DNA of 49,627 nucleotides from Bradyrhizobium sp. (lineage in GTDB: Bacteria > Pseudomonadota > Alphaproteobacteria > Rhizobiales > Xanthobacteraceae), in assembly GCF_028868675.1 (NCBI RefSeq), contig NZ_JAGWUA010000009.1, forward strand, positions 1 through 49,627, written 5' to 3'. The translations under genes and the position numbers were made by a program. The notes under the pieces were generated by a model. The model had not been told where the DNA came from, did no database searches, and saw only the letters and a list, made by a program, of their open reading frames with translations. This document shows, piece by piece, positions 9,813 through 21,151 of the stretch (the stretch's first letter is position 1; every line of letters begins with the position of its first letter).

Positions 9813-10517
9813 ATGGACGACTGGATCGACTACTACGATTCCACGCACACGATTTACGTCAGCAGGCTGCATCGCGACCTGCATTTCCAGGCCATTGCGC
9901 GCGACATCATCGGCTACATCTCCTCGCCCGACGCCGTCGTGCTCGACTATGCCTGCGGCGAAGCGCTGTCGGCCGCCAGGGTGGCGGAGGCCTGCGGCCA
10001 GCTCATCCTGGCCGAACCCGCCCCCGGCGTGCGGGGCCGGCTGATCGCTCGGTTTGCGCCCAACACCAGGATCCGCGTCCGCTCGCTGGACGACCTGCGC
10101 AAGATGCCCGAGCACACCATCGATCTCGTCGTGATGAACTCGGTCGCCCAATACATGACCAAGGACGAACTCGATTCCGCCTTCGCGGTGATCCTGCGGC
10201 TGCTCAAGCCGTCGGGAAAGCTCGTGCTCGGCGACATCCTGCAGCCCGACGTCGGCATGTTCACCGACGTGCTGGCGCTGCTCAAGTTCGGCGCGCGCCA
10301 CGGCTTCCTGAAGGACGCGCTGATCGGGCTGGTCTCGACCGCGCTGTCCGATTACCGGCAATTGCGCACGCGCATCGGCCTGCAGCGCTACGGCGAGGCC
10401 GAAATCATCGCAAAGCTCGCCAGGGCCGGCTTCGACGCCCAGCGCGCGCACGCCAATATCGGCCACAATCCCTCGCGCATGACCTTCATCGCCCGCCCCG
10501 CCTTCGCCCGCGGTTAG
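9813..10517 (+). CDS. class I SAM-dependent methyltransferase
   Basis: VVLDYACGEALSAARVAEACGQLILAEPAPG...IDLVVMNSVAQYMTKDELDSAFAVILRLLKPSGKLVLGDI. Confidence 0.85.
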   Translation: MDDWIDYYDSTHTIYVSRLHRDLHFQAIARDIIGYISSPDAVVLDYACGEALSAARVAEACGQLILAEPAPGVRGRLIARFAPNTRIRVRSLDDLRKMPEHTIDLVVMNSVAQYMTKDELDSAFAVILRLLKPSGKLVLGDILQPDVGMFTDVLALLKFGARHGFLKDALIGLVSTALSDYRQLRTRIGLQRYGEAEIIAKLARAGFDAQRAHANIGHNPSRMTFIARPAFARG

Positions 10518-10571
10518 TGTTAACGAGGCGTTGCGGTGGCCTCCCCCGCCCTGATCGGCCATGATCGAGCC

Positions 10572-10647
10572 GGCCCGGTGGCGGAAGCGTCAACGCGAGG
10601 GCGGTGCAACGCCCTTTATCCTGGTTCAAATCCAGGCCGGGTCTCCA
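10572..10647 (+). tRNA. tRNA-like cloverleaf (possible tRNA-Cys-derived or non-functional tRNA; identity undetermined)
   Basis: 76 nt: acceptor GGCCCGG/CCGGGTC, D stem GCG/CGC, anticodon-arm AGGGC/GCCCT with an 8-nt loop GGTGCAAC (or 6-bp stem and 6-nt loop), T arm CCTGG-TTCAAAT-CCAGG, encoded T-CCA end. Confidence 0.45.
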
Positions 10648-10727
10648 GCCTTCGCTGCTCCGCAGCTACGGCTGGGCGAGCCGGAAGTAGGCGAAGGCTG
10701 CCTCGCCGCAGCTCGAAGAGCGAAGGC
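10648..10727. repeat. palindromic repeat GCCTTCGCT...AGCGAAGGC directly abutting the tRNA-like CCA
   Basis: Arms GCCTTCGCT (10648) and AGCGAAGGC (10719-10727) plus inner AGCTACGGC/GCCGCAGCT. Confidence 0.6.
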
Positions 10728-10891
10728 GGGCTGTAACCGCCAGGCCAGCCGCCCGAAGGCCCAAATCCCCCCAAAATTGCCGGTTGATGGGCGTTTTTCG
10801 GGGTTTCGCGGCCCGAAAATCTGGTCTAAAGACCAGCCGCGCGCGAGGGTGACCCCCGCGCACGCGCATGATCCGCCAAAGTGTTGGCGGT

Positions 10892-10920
10892 TTGGCGCGA
10901 AGATCATGCGCTCTTATAAT
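10892..10920 (+). promoter_or_regulatory. strong sigma70-like promoter TTGGCG-17-TATAAT
   Basis: TTGGCG 10892-10897, TATAAT 10915-10920, upstream of hairpin/terminator unit and carB. Confidence 0.6.
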
Positions 10921-10923
10921 GTC

Positions 10924-11011
10924 GGGAGCGCGATCGGACGCAAAACCGGGCGCCACTTTTGCTGATCGCGCTCCTGCTCCAGGGGACGCGCGGCAAGCGC
11001 GCCCTTTTTTT
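10924..11011 (+). ncRNA. candidate ~85-nt sRNA or carB transcription-attenuation leader
   Basis: 11-bp perfect stem GGAGCGCGATC(10925)/GATCGCGCTCC(10964) with inner CAAAA/TTTTG, followed by intrinsic terminator. Confidence 0.55.
10983..11011 (+). terminator. intrinsic terminator just upstream of carB
   Basis: GGG(A)CGCGC-GGCAA-GCGCGCCC-TTTTTTT. Confidence 0.75.
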
Positions 11012-11039
11012 GTGCCCGTTTTCCAGCTCGCGAGCGTTG

Positions 11040-14504
<3,465 letters not shown>

Positions 14505-14712
14505 TCCGTTAGCGGGGCGGAGCTCCGCTAAGTGATTGGCGATGAAGCCGGTATTGGCCGGAACGATCCGGCCATGCGGCTGTTCCGTCCCACCGCCAGG
14601 GTGACGAGAAACGTTCCGGCGGCCGCGTGGTTGAACCCCGGAATAAATGACGAATCAGGGTTGCGGCGCCCCCTCGCGTTTGGGGGCGCACGATCGGAGA
14701 ACGAGAGAGACG

Positions 14713-15186
14713 ATGGAAAAGGTTCCGATGACTCTGGCCGGCTTCGCCGCGCTCGGGGAAGAATTGAAGAAGCGCCAGTCGGTGGATCGTCCGCGCATCA
14801 TCGAACATATCGCCGAGGCGCGCTCGCATGGGGACCTGTCGGAGAACGCGGAATATCACGCTGCGAAGGAAGAGCAGTCGCACAATGAGGGCCGCATCGC
14901 CGAGCTCGAGGACAAGCTCGCGCGTGCTGACATCATCGACATCTCGAAACTCTCCGGCGACACGATCAAGTTCGGCGCCACCGTCACGCTGGTCGACGAG
15001 GACACCGAGAAGAAGACGGTGTGGCAGATCGTCGGAGAGGTCGAGGCCGATGCCAAGAAGGGCCGCATCTCCGTCACCTCGCCGCTGGCGCGCGCCCTGA
15101 TCGGCAAGAAGAAGGGTGCCTCGGTCGAGGTGAACACGCCCGGCGGCGCCAAGGCCTACGAGATCACCAAGGTCGAGTGGCGCTAA
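14713..15186 (+). CDS. greA: transcription elongation factor GreA
   Basis: [22 protein letters not shown]...[21 protein letters not shown]. Confidence 0.97.
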   Translation: MEKVPMTLAGFAALGEELKKRQSVDRPRIIEHIAEARSHGDLSENAEYHAAKEEQSHNEGRIAELEDKLARADIIDISKLSGDTIKFGATVTLVDEDTEKKTVWQIVGEVEADAKKGRISVTSPLARALIGKKKGASVEVNTPGGAKAYEITKVEWR

Positions 15187-15214
15187 CCATCGGCGCGATC
15201 GTTCCGCGACAAGA

Positions 15215-15241
15215 GCCGCGCTATCTGCGCGGCCCTTTTTG
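15215..15241 (+). terminator. intrinsic terminator of greA
   Basis: GCCGCGC-TATCT-GCGCGGC-CC-TTTTT. Confidence 0.8.
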
Positions 15242-15625
15242 TCGCGTCATGGAGACCACACTGACGCGATTGTGAACGAAGCTTCCTCCGTCATGCTCGG
15301 CTGCGCGGTCCGTCGCGGCCGCGAGGACTCGCCTTTGCCAGGCGACAGCGAGGTCACCAGCCAACTCGAACGGCTCAGTTCCAGCGACACAAGAATTGCG
15401 CCAATATGCGTGTGGATAGCGGCCGGTCCGTCGGTAGGATGATCGAGCAACATCGTTCTCTCCAGGTTGAGTGGTCTTGCGACCTCAGTCTGGCCTCAGA
15501 CCCGGTCGCTATCCACTCCCCATGGAATCTTCGCGGAGCCTGTCATCGGGCCGCGCTTCGCGCGGACCCGTTGGCGCGCAATGACGGAGAAGACGGGATA
15601 GCGCGAAGCCGCGGAGGGAGAAGAG

Positions 15626-16105
15626 CTACCGCCGCACCTTCACGTCGAGCGGTACGGCGGCCTCGTACTTGGAATTATGCAGCACGAGCGAGGTGCGGAC
15701 GTTGCGCACATGCGGCGCCGCGGTGAGGTGGGTGACGAAATCCTGGAAGGTCGCCATGTCGGGTGCCACGCATTTCAGGATGAAGTCGACCTCGCCCGAC
15801 AGCATCCAGCATTCCCGCACCAGGGGCTCGGCGCGCACGAACTCCTCGAACGCCCGCAAGTCCGCATCGGCCTGGCTCGACAGATGCACAGAGGCGAACA
15901 CCGTGACGTCGAAGCCGAGCTTGCGCGGATCGAGCAGCCCGCGATAGCCTTGGATGTAACCCTCCTCCTCCAGCGCTCGGACCCGGCGCAGGCAGGGCGG
16001 CGGCGAGATGCCAACCCGCTTGGCGAGCTCGACATTGGTGATTCGCCCATCGGCCTGGATTTCGGCGAGAATTTTGAGATCGATCTCGTCTAGGTTCCGG
16101 GACAC
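15626..16105 (-). CDS. Lrp/AsnC family transcriptional regulator
   Basis: LDEIDLKILAEIQADGRITNVELAKRVGISPPPCLRRVRALEEEGYIQGYRGLLDPRKLG; GTG start. Confidence 0.93.
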   Translation of the reverse strand: MSRNLDEIDLKILAEIQADGRITNVELAKRVGISPPPCLRRVRALEEEGYIQGYRGLLDPRKLGFDVTVFASVHLSSQADADLRAFEEFVRAEPLVRECWMLSGEVDFILKCVAPDMATFQDFVTHLTAAPHVRNVRTSLVLHNSKYEAAVPLDVKVRR

Positions 16106-16370
16106 GGGGATGGAACTCCTGGGCCTTCCAAAGGTACGGGCGGGGCGATCGTAATCCTCATAACCCAGTCGGGCTGACGGGCGCAATTTTATTGCGCGCA
16201 ACCAGCGCAGCTTTTGTTCCCGGTGGGAAAAATCCGCCGAGATGGGCTGCAATTCTTGCATGGCTCGCCAGAAGGCTTAGATTACCCCGACATTTCAGCG
16301 CCTCCGCGAGGCCTTTCCAGGCACTTTCCGCGCCCGCGCTGCAGTTCCCCCGAGAAAGGCACACCGCTCC

Positions 16371-17336
16371 ATGTCCGCTCCGATCCATGCCAAGGTCGTC
16401 ATCATCGGCTCCGGACCCGCCGGCTACACGGCAGCGATCTATGCGGCACGCGCGATGCTTGAGCCGATCCTGATCCAGGGCATCCAGCCGGGCGGCCAGC
16501 TCACCATCACCACCGACGTCGAGAACTATCCGGGTTTTGCCGACGTGATCCAGGGCCCCTGGCTGATGGAGCAGATGGAGAAGCAGGCGACCCATGTGGG
16601 GACGCAGATCAAGACCGATCTGGTCACCCGGCTCGAGACCGCGCAGCGGCCGTTCCGCATCACCTGCGACAGCGGCGACGTTTACCTCGCCGAGACCGTG
16701 ATCCTCGCCACCGGCGCCCAGGCGCGCTGGCTCGGCATTCCCTCGGAAGAGAAGTTCAAGGGCTTCGGCGTCTCCGCCTGCGCCACCTGCGACGGCTTCT
16801 TCTACCGCGGCAAGGAGGTCGTGGTGGTCGGCGGCGGCAACACCGCGGTCGAGGAGGCGCTGTTCCTGACCAATTTCGCGAACCAGGTGACGGTCGTGCA
16901 TCGCCGCGACCATTTCCGCGCCGAGCGCATCCTGCAGGACCGCCTGTTCAAGCATCCCAAGGTCAAGGTGATCTGGGACAGCGCCATCGACGAGATCTGC
17001 GGGGCCGAGAACCCAAGCAAGGTCACCCATGTCCGCCTGAAGAACGTCAAGACCGGCGCGCTCGGCGAGATCAAGGCCGACGGCGTCTTCATCGCCATCG
17101 GGCATGCGCCGGCGACCGAGCTCGTGGCCGGACAGGTCAAGCTGAAATCGTCGGGCTATGTCGAGGTCGCAGCGAACTCGACCGCAACCTCGGTGCCGGG
17201 CCTGTTCGCCGCCGGCGACGTCGCCGACGAGACCTATCGTCAGGCCGTGACAGCCGCGGGCCTCGGCTGCATGGCGGCGCTCGAAGCCGAGCGATTCCTG
17301 GCCCTGCGCGCCAGCGAGCGCGCGGCAGCGGAATGA
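16371..17336 (+). CDS. trxB: thioredoxin-disulfide reductase
   Basis: VVIIGSGPAGYTAAIYAARA, CATCDGFFYRGKEVVVVGGGNTAVEEALFLT. Confidence 0.96.
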   Translation: MSAPIHAKVVIIGSGPAGYTAAIYAARAMLEPILIQGIQPGGQLTITTDVENYPGFADVIQGPWLMEQMEKQATHVGTQIKTDLVTRLETAQRPFRITCDSGDVYLAETVILATGAQARWLGIPSEEKFKGFGVSACATCDGFFYRGKEVVVVGGGNTAVEEALFLTNFANQVTVVHRRDHFRAERILQDRLFKHPKVKVIWDSAIDEICGAENPSKVTHVRLKNVKTGALGEIKADGVFIAIGHAPATELVAGQVKLKSSGYVEVAANSTATSVPGLFAAGDVADETYRQAVTAAGLGCMAALEAERFLALRASERAAAE

Positions 17337-18265
17337 AGATCATGCCCAGAGCACGCGACGGATTTACCGATATGGACTGGGACAAGCTGAAGGTGTTCCA
17401 CGCGGCTGCGGAAGCGGGCAGCTTCACGCATGCCGGCGAGCAGCTCGGCCTGTCGCAATCGGCCGTGTCACGCCAGGTCTCGGCCCTGGAGCAGGAGCTC
17501 TCGGTCTCGCTGTTCCATCGCCACGCCCGCGGCCTCATCCTGACCGAGCAGGGCGACTTGCTGTTCCGCACCGCGCATGACGTGTTCATGCAGCTGCAGG
17601 CGGCACGCGCCAAGCTGACCGACAGCCGCGAGCGGCCGAGCGGCGACCTCAAGATCACCACCACGCCCGGTGTCGGCATCAACTGGCTGATCCCGCGGCT
17701 CGGCGAGTTCACCGCGCTCTATCCGGAGATTCGCATCTCGCTGATCGTGACCGACGAGGAGCTCGATCTGTCGATGCGCGAGGCCGACGTCGCGATCCGG
17801 ACCCGCAAGCCGACGCAGCCGGACCTCATCCAGCGCAAGCTGTTCGCGATGGGTTTTCACGCCTACTGCTCGCCGGAATACATCAAGCGTTTCGGCACGC
17901 CGCGGACTCTGGAAGAACTCGACTCTCACCGCATCATCACGCTGGCCGACGGCAGCTTCGCGCCGCATCTGCAGAACCGCAACTGGCTGGTGGAAGCCGG
18001 GCGCAACGGCTCGGGCCCGCGCGAAGCCTACTTCCGCGTCAACAACATCCTCGGCCTCGTGCGCGCCTGCCAGCAGGGCCTCGGCATCGCCGCGCTGCCG
18101 GATTACCTCGTCGAGGACAACAGCCGGCTCGTGCAGCTGTTCGGCGAATCTGACTCGATCCAGCTCGACACCTACTTCGTCTATCCGGAGGAGTTGAAGA
18201 CGGTCGCGCGCGTGCAGGTATTCCGCGATTTCGTGGTGAGCAAGGCGCAGCGCTGGCCGTCCTGA
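17333..18265 (+). CDS. LysR-family transcriptional regulator
   Basis: MDWDKLKVFHAAAEAGSFTHAGEQLGLSQSAVSRQVSALEQELSVSLFHRHARGLILTEQG; 4-nt overlap with trxB. Confidence 0.93.
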   Translation: MKIMPRARDGFTDMDWDKLKVFHAAAEAGSFTHAGEQLGLSQSAVSRQVSALEQELSVSLFHRHARGLILTEQGDLLFRTAHDVFMQLQAARAKLTDSRERPSGDLKITTTPGVGINWLIPRLGEFTALYPEIRISLIVTDEELDLSMREADVAIRTRKPTQPDLIQRKLFAMGFHAYCSPEYIKRFGTPRTLEELDSHRIITLADGSFAPHLQNRNWLVEAGRNGSGPREAYFRVNNILGLVRACQQGLGIAALPDYLVEDNSRLVQLFGESDSIQLDTYFVYPEELKTVARVQVFRDFVVSKAQRWPS

Positions 18266-18332
18266 TTTCCGCATGACTGACATGCGGCCTCGGCGGTTGC
18301 TGCGGGGCGCTCGGCGACCCCATACTGCTTGC

Positions 18333-18468
18333 ACGCTGAGCGCTCGCGTTGCGCATTTGTCCCCCTCCTCCAGTGGCGCGGGAGCTCAGTAATCCCTCTT
18401 GGAAGGTGATTGTGTCGGCCTCACGTGGCCAATACCTAAGCCGGGCTCCTTCGGGCCCGGCTTTTTTT
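18333..18468 (+). ncRNA. candidate ~136-nt structured sRNA (four hairpins, anti-SD loop)
   Basis: Promoter-like TTGCTG-18-CATACT upstream; 14-bp stem GCTGAGCGCTCGCG/CGCGGGAGCTCAGT with loop containing CTCCTCC; hairpins AATCCCT..AGGTGATT and GGCC..GGCC; intrinsic terminator. Confidence 0.6.
18439..18468 (+). terminator. intrinsic terminator
   Basis: AGCCGGGC-TCCTTCGG-GCCCGGCT-TTTTTT. Confidence 0.85.
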
Positions 18469-18534
18469 CGTCTCGATCGGCTTTCGCGTTCCGCGCGCAT
18501 TGACAGTTCCGCGCATCCCGCGCATCATTTCACA

Positions 18535-18609
18535 ATGATCACGATGTCGTGCACCGCAGTCTCGAAAAAAGCTCCCCGTCCGGGGATCAGGGATATTTGC
18601 GCGCGCTAG
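18535..18609 (+). CDS. possible 24-aa leader peptide MITMSCTAVSKKAPRPGIRDICAR
   Basis: ATG at 18535 to TAG at 18607-18609, upstream of attenuator-like terminator; tandem AAA AAA codons at 18565-18570; no clear SD identified. Confidence 0.3.
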   Translation: MITMSCTAVSKKAPRPGIRDICAR

Positions 18610-18633
18610 AAACTTCCGCTTCGTCGCGATCCC

Positions 18634-18662
18634 AAAACCCCGCCGCCTGGACGGGGTTTTTT
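18634..18662 (+). terminator. intrinsic terminator in the leader of the dapA-family gene
   Basis: AAAACCCCG-CCGCCTGGA-CGGGGTTTT-TT. Confidence 0.8.
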
Positions 18663-18704
18663 CATGCCCGTCTCCGGCCGGCTTCACCGAAAAGGAGATG
18701 AGAG

Positions 18705-19613
18705 ATGACCGATCTGGGACAGCATTTGCAGGGCCTCTGGCTGCCGCTCGTGACGCCGTTTCGCGACGGCGTGCTCGACGAGACATCGCTGCGGCGGCTG
18801 ACGCGCCACTACACCAGGCAGCCGGTCGACGGCTTCATCCTCGGGGCGACCTCGGGCGAAGGCATGACGCTGCGGTCCGGCGAGCTCGAGCGACTCGTCG
18901 CGACCGTGCGCGAGGCGATGGCGACGGATGGCCGCAACGTTCCGCTCTGCCTCGGACTGTCGGGCGCCGACACGCAGCGGCTGAAGGATCTGCTGGATGA
19001 GACCGCGGACTGGCCGATCGACGGCTATCTGATCGCGAGCCCCTATTACCTGCGGCCGTCGCAGCGCGGCCTGGCCGCGCATTTCGAGGCGCTCGCCGAC
19101 CACGCCGCCTGGCCGCTCGTGCTCTACAACATTCCCTATCGCACCGGGGTCAACATCGACAACGATACGCTGCTGCGGCTTGCCGGACATCCCAACATCG
19201 TCGGGCTGAAGGATTGCGGCGCGAGCCGCGAGCGGACCATCGCGCTGCTGCGCGACCGGCCGGCCGGCTTCCGCGTGCTGACCGGCGAGGATGCGCACGC
19301 CCACGACGCGCTGAGCGACGGCGCCGACGGCGCCATCCTGCTCTCCGCGCATCTGGAGACCGCAACCTTCGCCGCGGTGCGCAGCGAGCTGAAGCGCGAC
19401 AACGCCGAGGCGGCGCTGGCGCGCTGGCGAGAGGTCAGCGAGTTGACGCGGCTGTTGTTCGCCGAACCGAGCCCGGCGCCGGCAAAGTACTGGCTGTGGC
19501 GCACCGGACTGATCGACAGCGCCGAGGTGCGCCTGCCGATGGTCGAGGTGGGCGCGGAGCTGGCCGGAACGCTCGACCGCGAGATCGCGCGGCGGGTGGC
19601 CGTTGCCGCGTAG
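18705..19613 (+). CDS. dihydrodipicolinate synthase/N-acetylneuraminate lyase family protein (DapA-like)
   Basis: LWLPLVTPFRDGVLDETSLRRLTRHY...GFILGATSGEGMTL...VLYNIPYRTGVNI...VGLKDCGASRERT. Confidence 0.9.
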   Translation: MTDLGQHLQGLWLPLVTPFRDGVLDETSLRRLTRHYTRQPVDGFILGATSGEGMTLRSGELERLVATVREAMATDGRNVPLCLGLSGADTQRLKDLLDETADWPIDGYLIASPYYLRPSQRGLAAHFEALADHAAWPLVLYNIPYRTGVNIDNDTLLRLAGHPNIVGLKDCGASRERTIALLRDRPAGFRVLTGEDAHAHDALSDGADGAILLSAHLETATFAAVRSELKRDNAEAALARWREVSELTRLLFAEPSPAPAKYWLWRTGLIDSAEVRLPMVEVGAELAGTLDREIARRVAVAA

Positions 19614-19691
19614 CGCGCTCCATCTCCCACCTCTCCCCGCTTGCGGCTGGGCTATCGCACTTGAAGAAGAACGCGGTGGGAGTTTCTTTGC

Positions 19692-19801
19692 GGCCCATCC
19701 TTCGAGACGCCGCGCAAGCGCGGCTCGTCAGGATGAGGTCTGGTTCGCAGCCCTGATGGTGAGGAGCGCCGCTTGCGGCGCGTCTCGAACCATGAAGGGC
19801 G
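19692..19801. repeat. rhizobial-type intergenic palindromic repeat (CATCCTTCGAGACGCCGCGC...GCGTCTCGAACCATG)
   Basis: Inverted halves CGAGACGCCGCGC..GCGCGGCTC..CAGGATGAGG and GAGGAGCGCCGC..GCGGCGCGTCTCG. Confidence 0.75.
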
Positions 19802-19973
19802 GGCACAGTCTCGCAACCTCGAGCTCGCCATATGCGACAGCCCTGCCGCCCGCGTGCGCCGTGGTTAACCCGCGCTGAATCGCGTTCGGCAGCGCCGCAT
19901 GGCGCGTCCACGTCCCGTTTACGCCTCGCGCCGTATCGTCGCCTGCAAAGAAACTCCTCGAGGGGGAAAATCC

Positions 19974-20123
19974 ATGGAGCTAAGGACTCGCGATCCGGCG
20001 GCGCAACACTATGCGCCGGCCGATCTCCTGCAGGGAATCCTGCTGGTCTCGTCGTTCGGCTTCTGGGCGGTGATGCTCGGCCTGATGCCGGCGCTGCTGT
20101 TTCGCGTCTGGCTCGCAGCCTGA
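19974..20123 (+). CDS. 49-aa single-TM membrane microprotein, copy 1
   Basis: MELRTRDPAAQHYAPADLLQGILLVSSFGFWAVMLGLMPALLFRVWLAA; SD-like GAGGGGG upstream. Confidence 0.6.
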   Translation: MELRTRDPAAQHYAPADLLQGILLVSSFGFWAVMLGLMPALLFRVWLAA

Positions 20124-20250
20124 CGAAATGCGCGACGTGGTTAATCCGCGGTAGTGCCCGTGTTCGAATTGCGCGCGAAATCGCGGCCGGGATTTTAAAT
20201 CCGGCGAGGTAGTCCTGGACGCACGAGCGAAGAAATCGCGGGGGCGTTTC

Positions 20251-20400
20251 GTGGATATTCAGAACGACATTGCGCCGCCTTGTCAGGCGGCCGAGCAGCA
20301 GGGCTTCACCACCGAGGACATCCTCTGGGCCGTCGGCATCTGGTCGGTGATCCTGACGCTGTCGCCGGTCATCGTGTTCTACATGCTGATGGTGGCGTAA
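20251..20400 (+). CDS. 49-aa single-TM membrane microprotein, copy 2 (not in supplied ORF track)
   Basis: GTG start, SD-like GGGGGCG; VDIQNDIAPPCQAAEQQGFTTEDILWAVGIWSVILTLSPVIVFYMLMVA; aligns with copy 1 over the TM (FWAVMLGLMPALLF / IWSVILTLSPVIVF). Confidence 0.6.
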   Translation: MDIQNDIAPPCQAAEQQGFTTEDILWAVGIWSVILTLSPVIVFYMLMVA

Positions 20401-20473
20401 GCCGCACCGCGCAGGCGAAACGCAAAACGCGCGGTCAACCGCGCGTTTCTCGCCCGCACATCGATCGGGAAAC

Positions 20474-21151
20474 TCAGGCCGCCTGCTTGTGCATCGCGCC
20501 GGAGGCCGACGCCGTACCGCGGATGGCCTTGACCGATCGCTCGATCGCCGCCCACAGCCTTGCGATCTCCTGCGCCGCCCGGCTTTCGGCCTGGTACTCG
20601 CGCGCACCCTCGCCGTGGCTCAGCGCCATCAACAGGTCGGATCGATTGGTGATCTGCCCGCCCCACACTGGCGCGCGGAACTTCGCCAGCGCCTCGCGGG
20701 CAATGGTGACGATCGGGCTTTCGGCATCGTCGCGGCGGGCCGGCGCGCCGTTGAGCACGACCGCGTAGGGCTTGCGGGCCGCACGGCACATCTGGATCGT
20801 TTCCTGCACCGCATTGACGTCGAACACGCCCGGACGCGCCGGGATGATCACCATGGTGGCGTTGCGGATGGCGTCGTCGACGACCGCCGAGAGGTTCGGC
20901 GGCGTGTCGATCAGCACCCACTCATAGCCGTCGCGCTTGGCGGCGGAGACGATGCCGCTGACCGAGTTCACTGCGGCCTTGATCGGCGGCTCGTTGGTGC
21001 CGCGCAGCTTGTGCCACAGCGTGAGGGACCCTTGCGGATCCGCATCGACGAGCAGAATGGGCTTCGTCGCCTTGATCTGCGCGGCGAGATGGGCAGCCAA
21101 GGTACTTTTGCCCGAGCCCCCCTTACGCGATGCAAAGACAATGACGTTCAT
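20474..21151 (-). CDS. ParA-family (deviant Walker A) ATPase, orphan
   Basis: MNVIVFASRKGGSGKSTLAAHLAAQIKATKPILLVDADPQGSLTLWHKLRG; no ParB-like gene adjacent. Confidence 0.9.
   Translation of the reverse strand: MNVIVFASRKGGSGKSTLAAHLAAQIKATKPILLVDADPQGSLTLWHKLRGTNEPPIKAAVNSVSGIVSAAKRDGYEWVLIDTPPNLSAVVDDAIRNATMVIIPARPGVFDVNAVQETIQMCRAARKPYAVVLNGAPARRDDAESPIVTIAREALAKFRAPVWGGQITNRSDLLMALSHGEGAREYQAESRAAQEIARLWAAIERSVKAIRGTASASGAMHKQAA

Noticed and set aside
18535-18662. Fragment of two-piece tmRNA or 6S RNA near a dapA-like gene
   Set aside because: No tag-peptide ORF resembling known alphaproteobacterial tmRNA tags and no tRNA-like domain; 6S-like long hairpin not evident.
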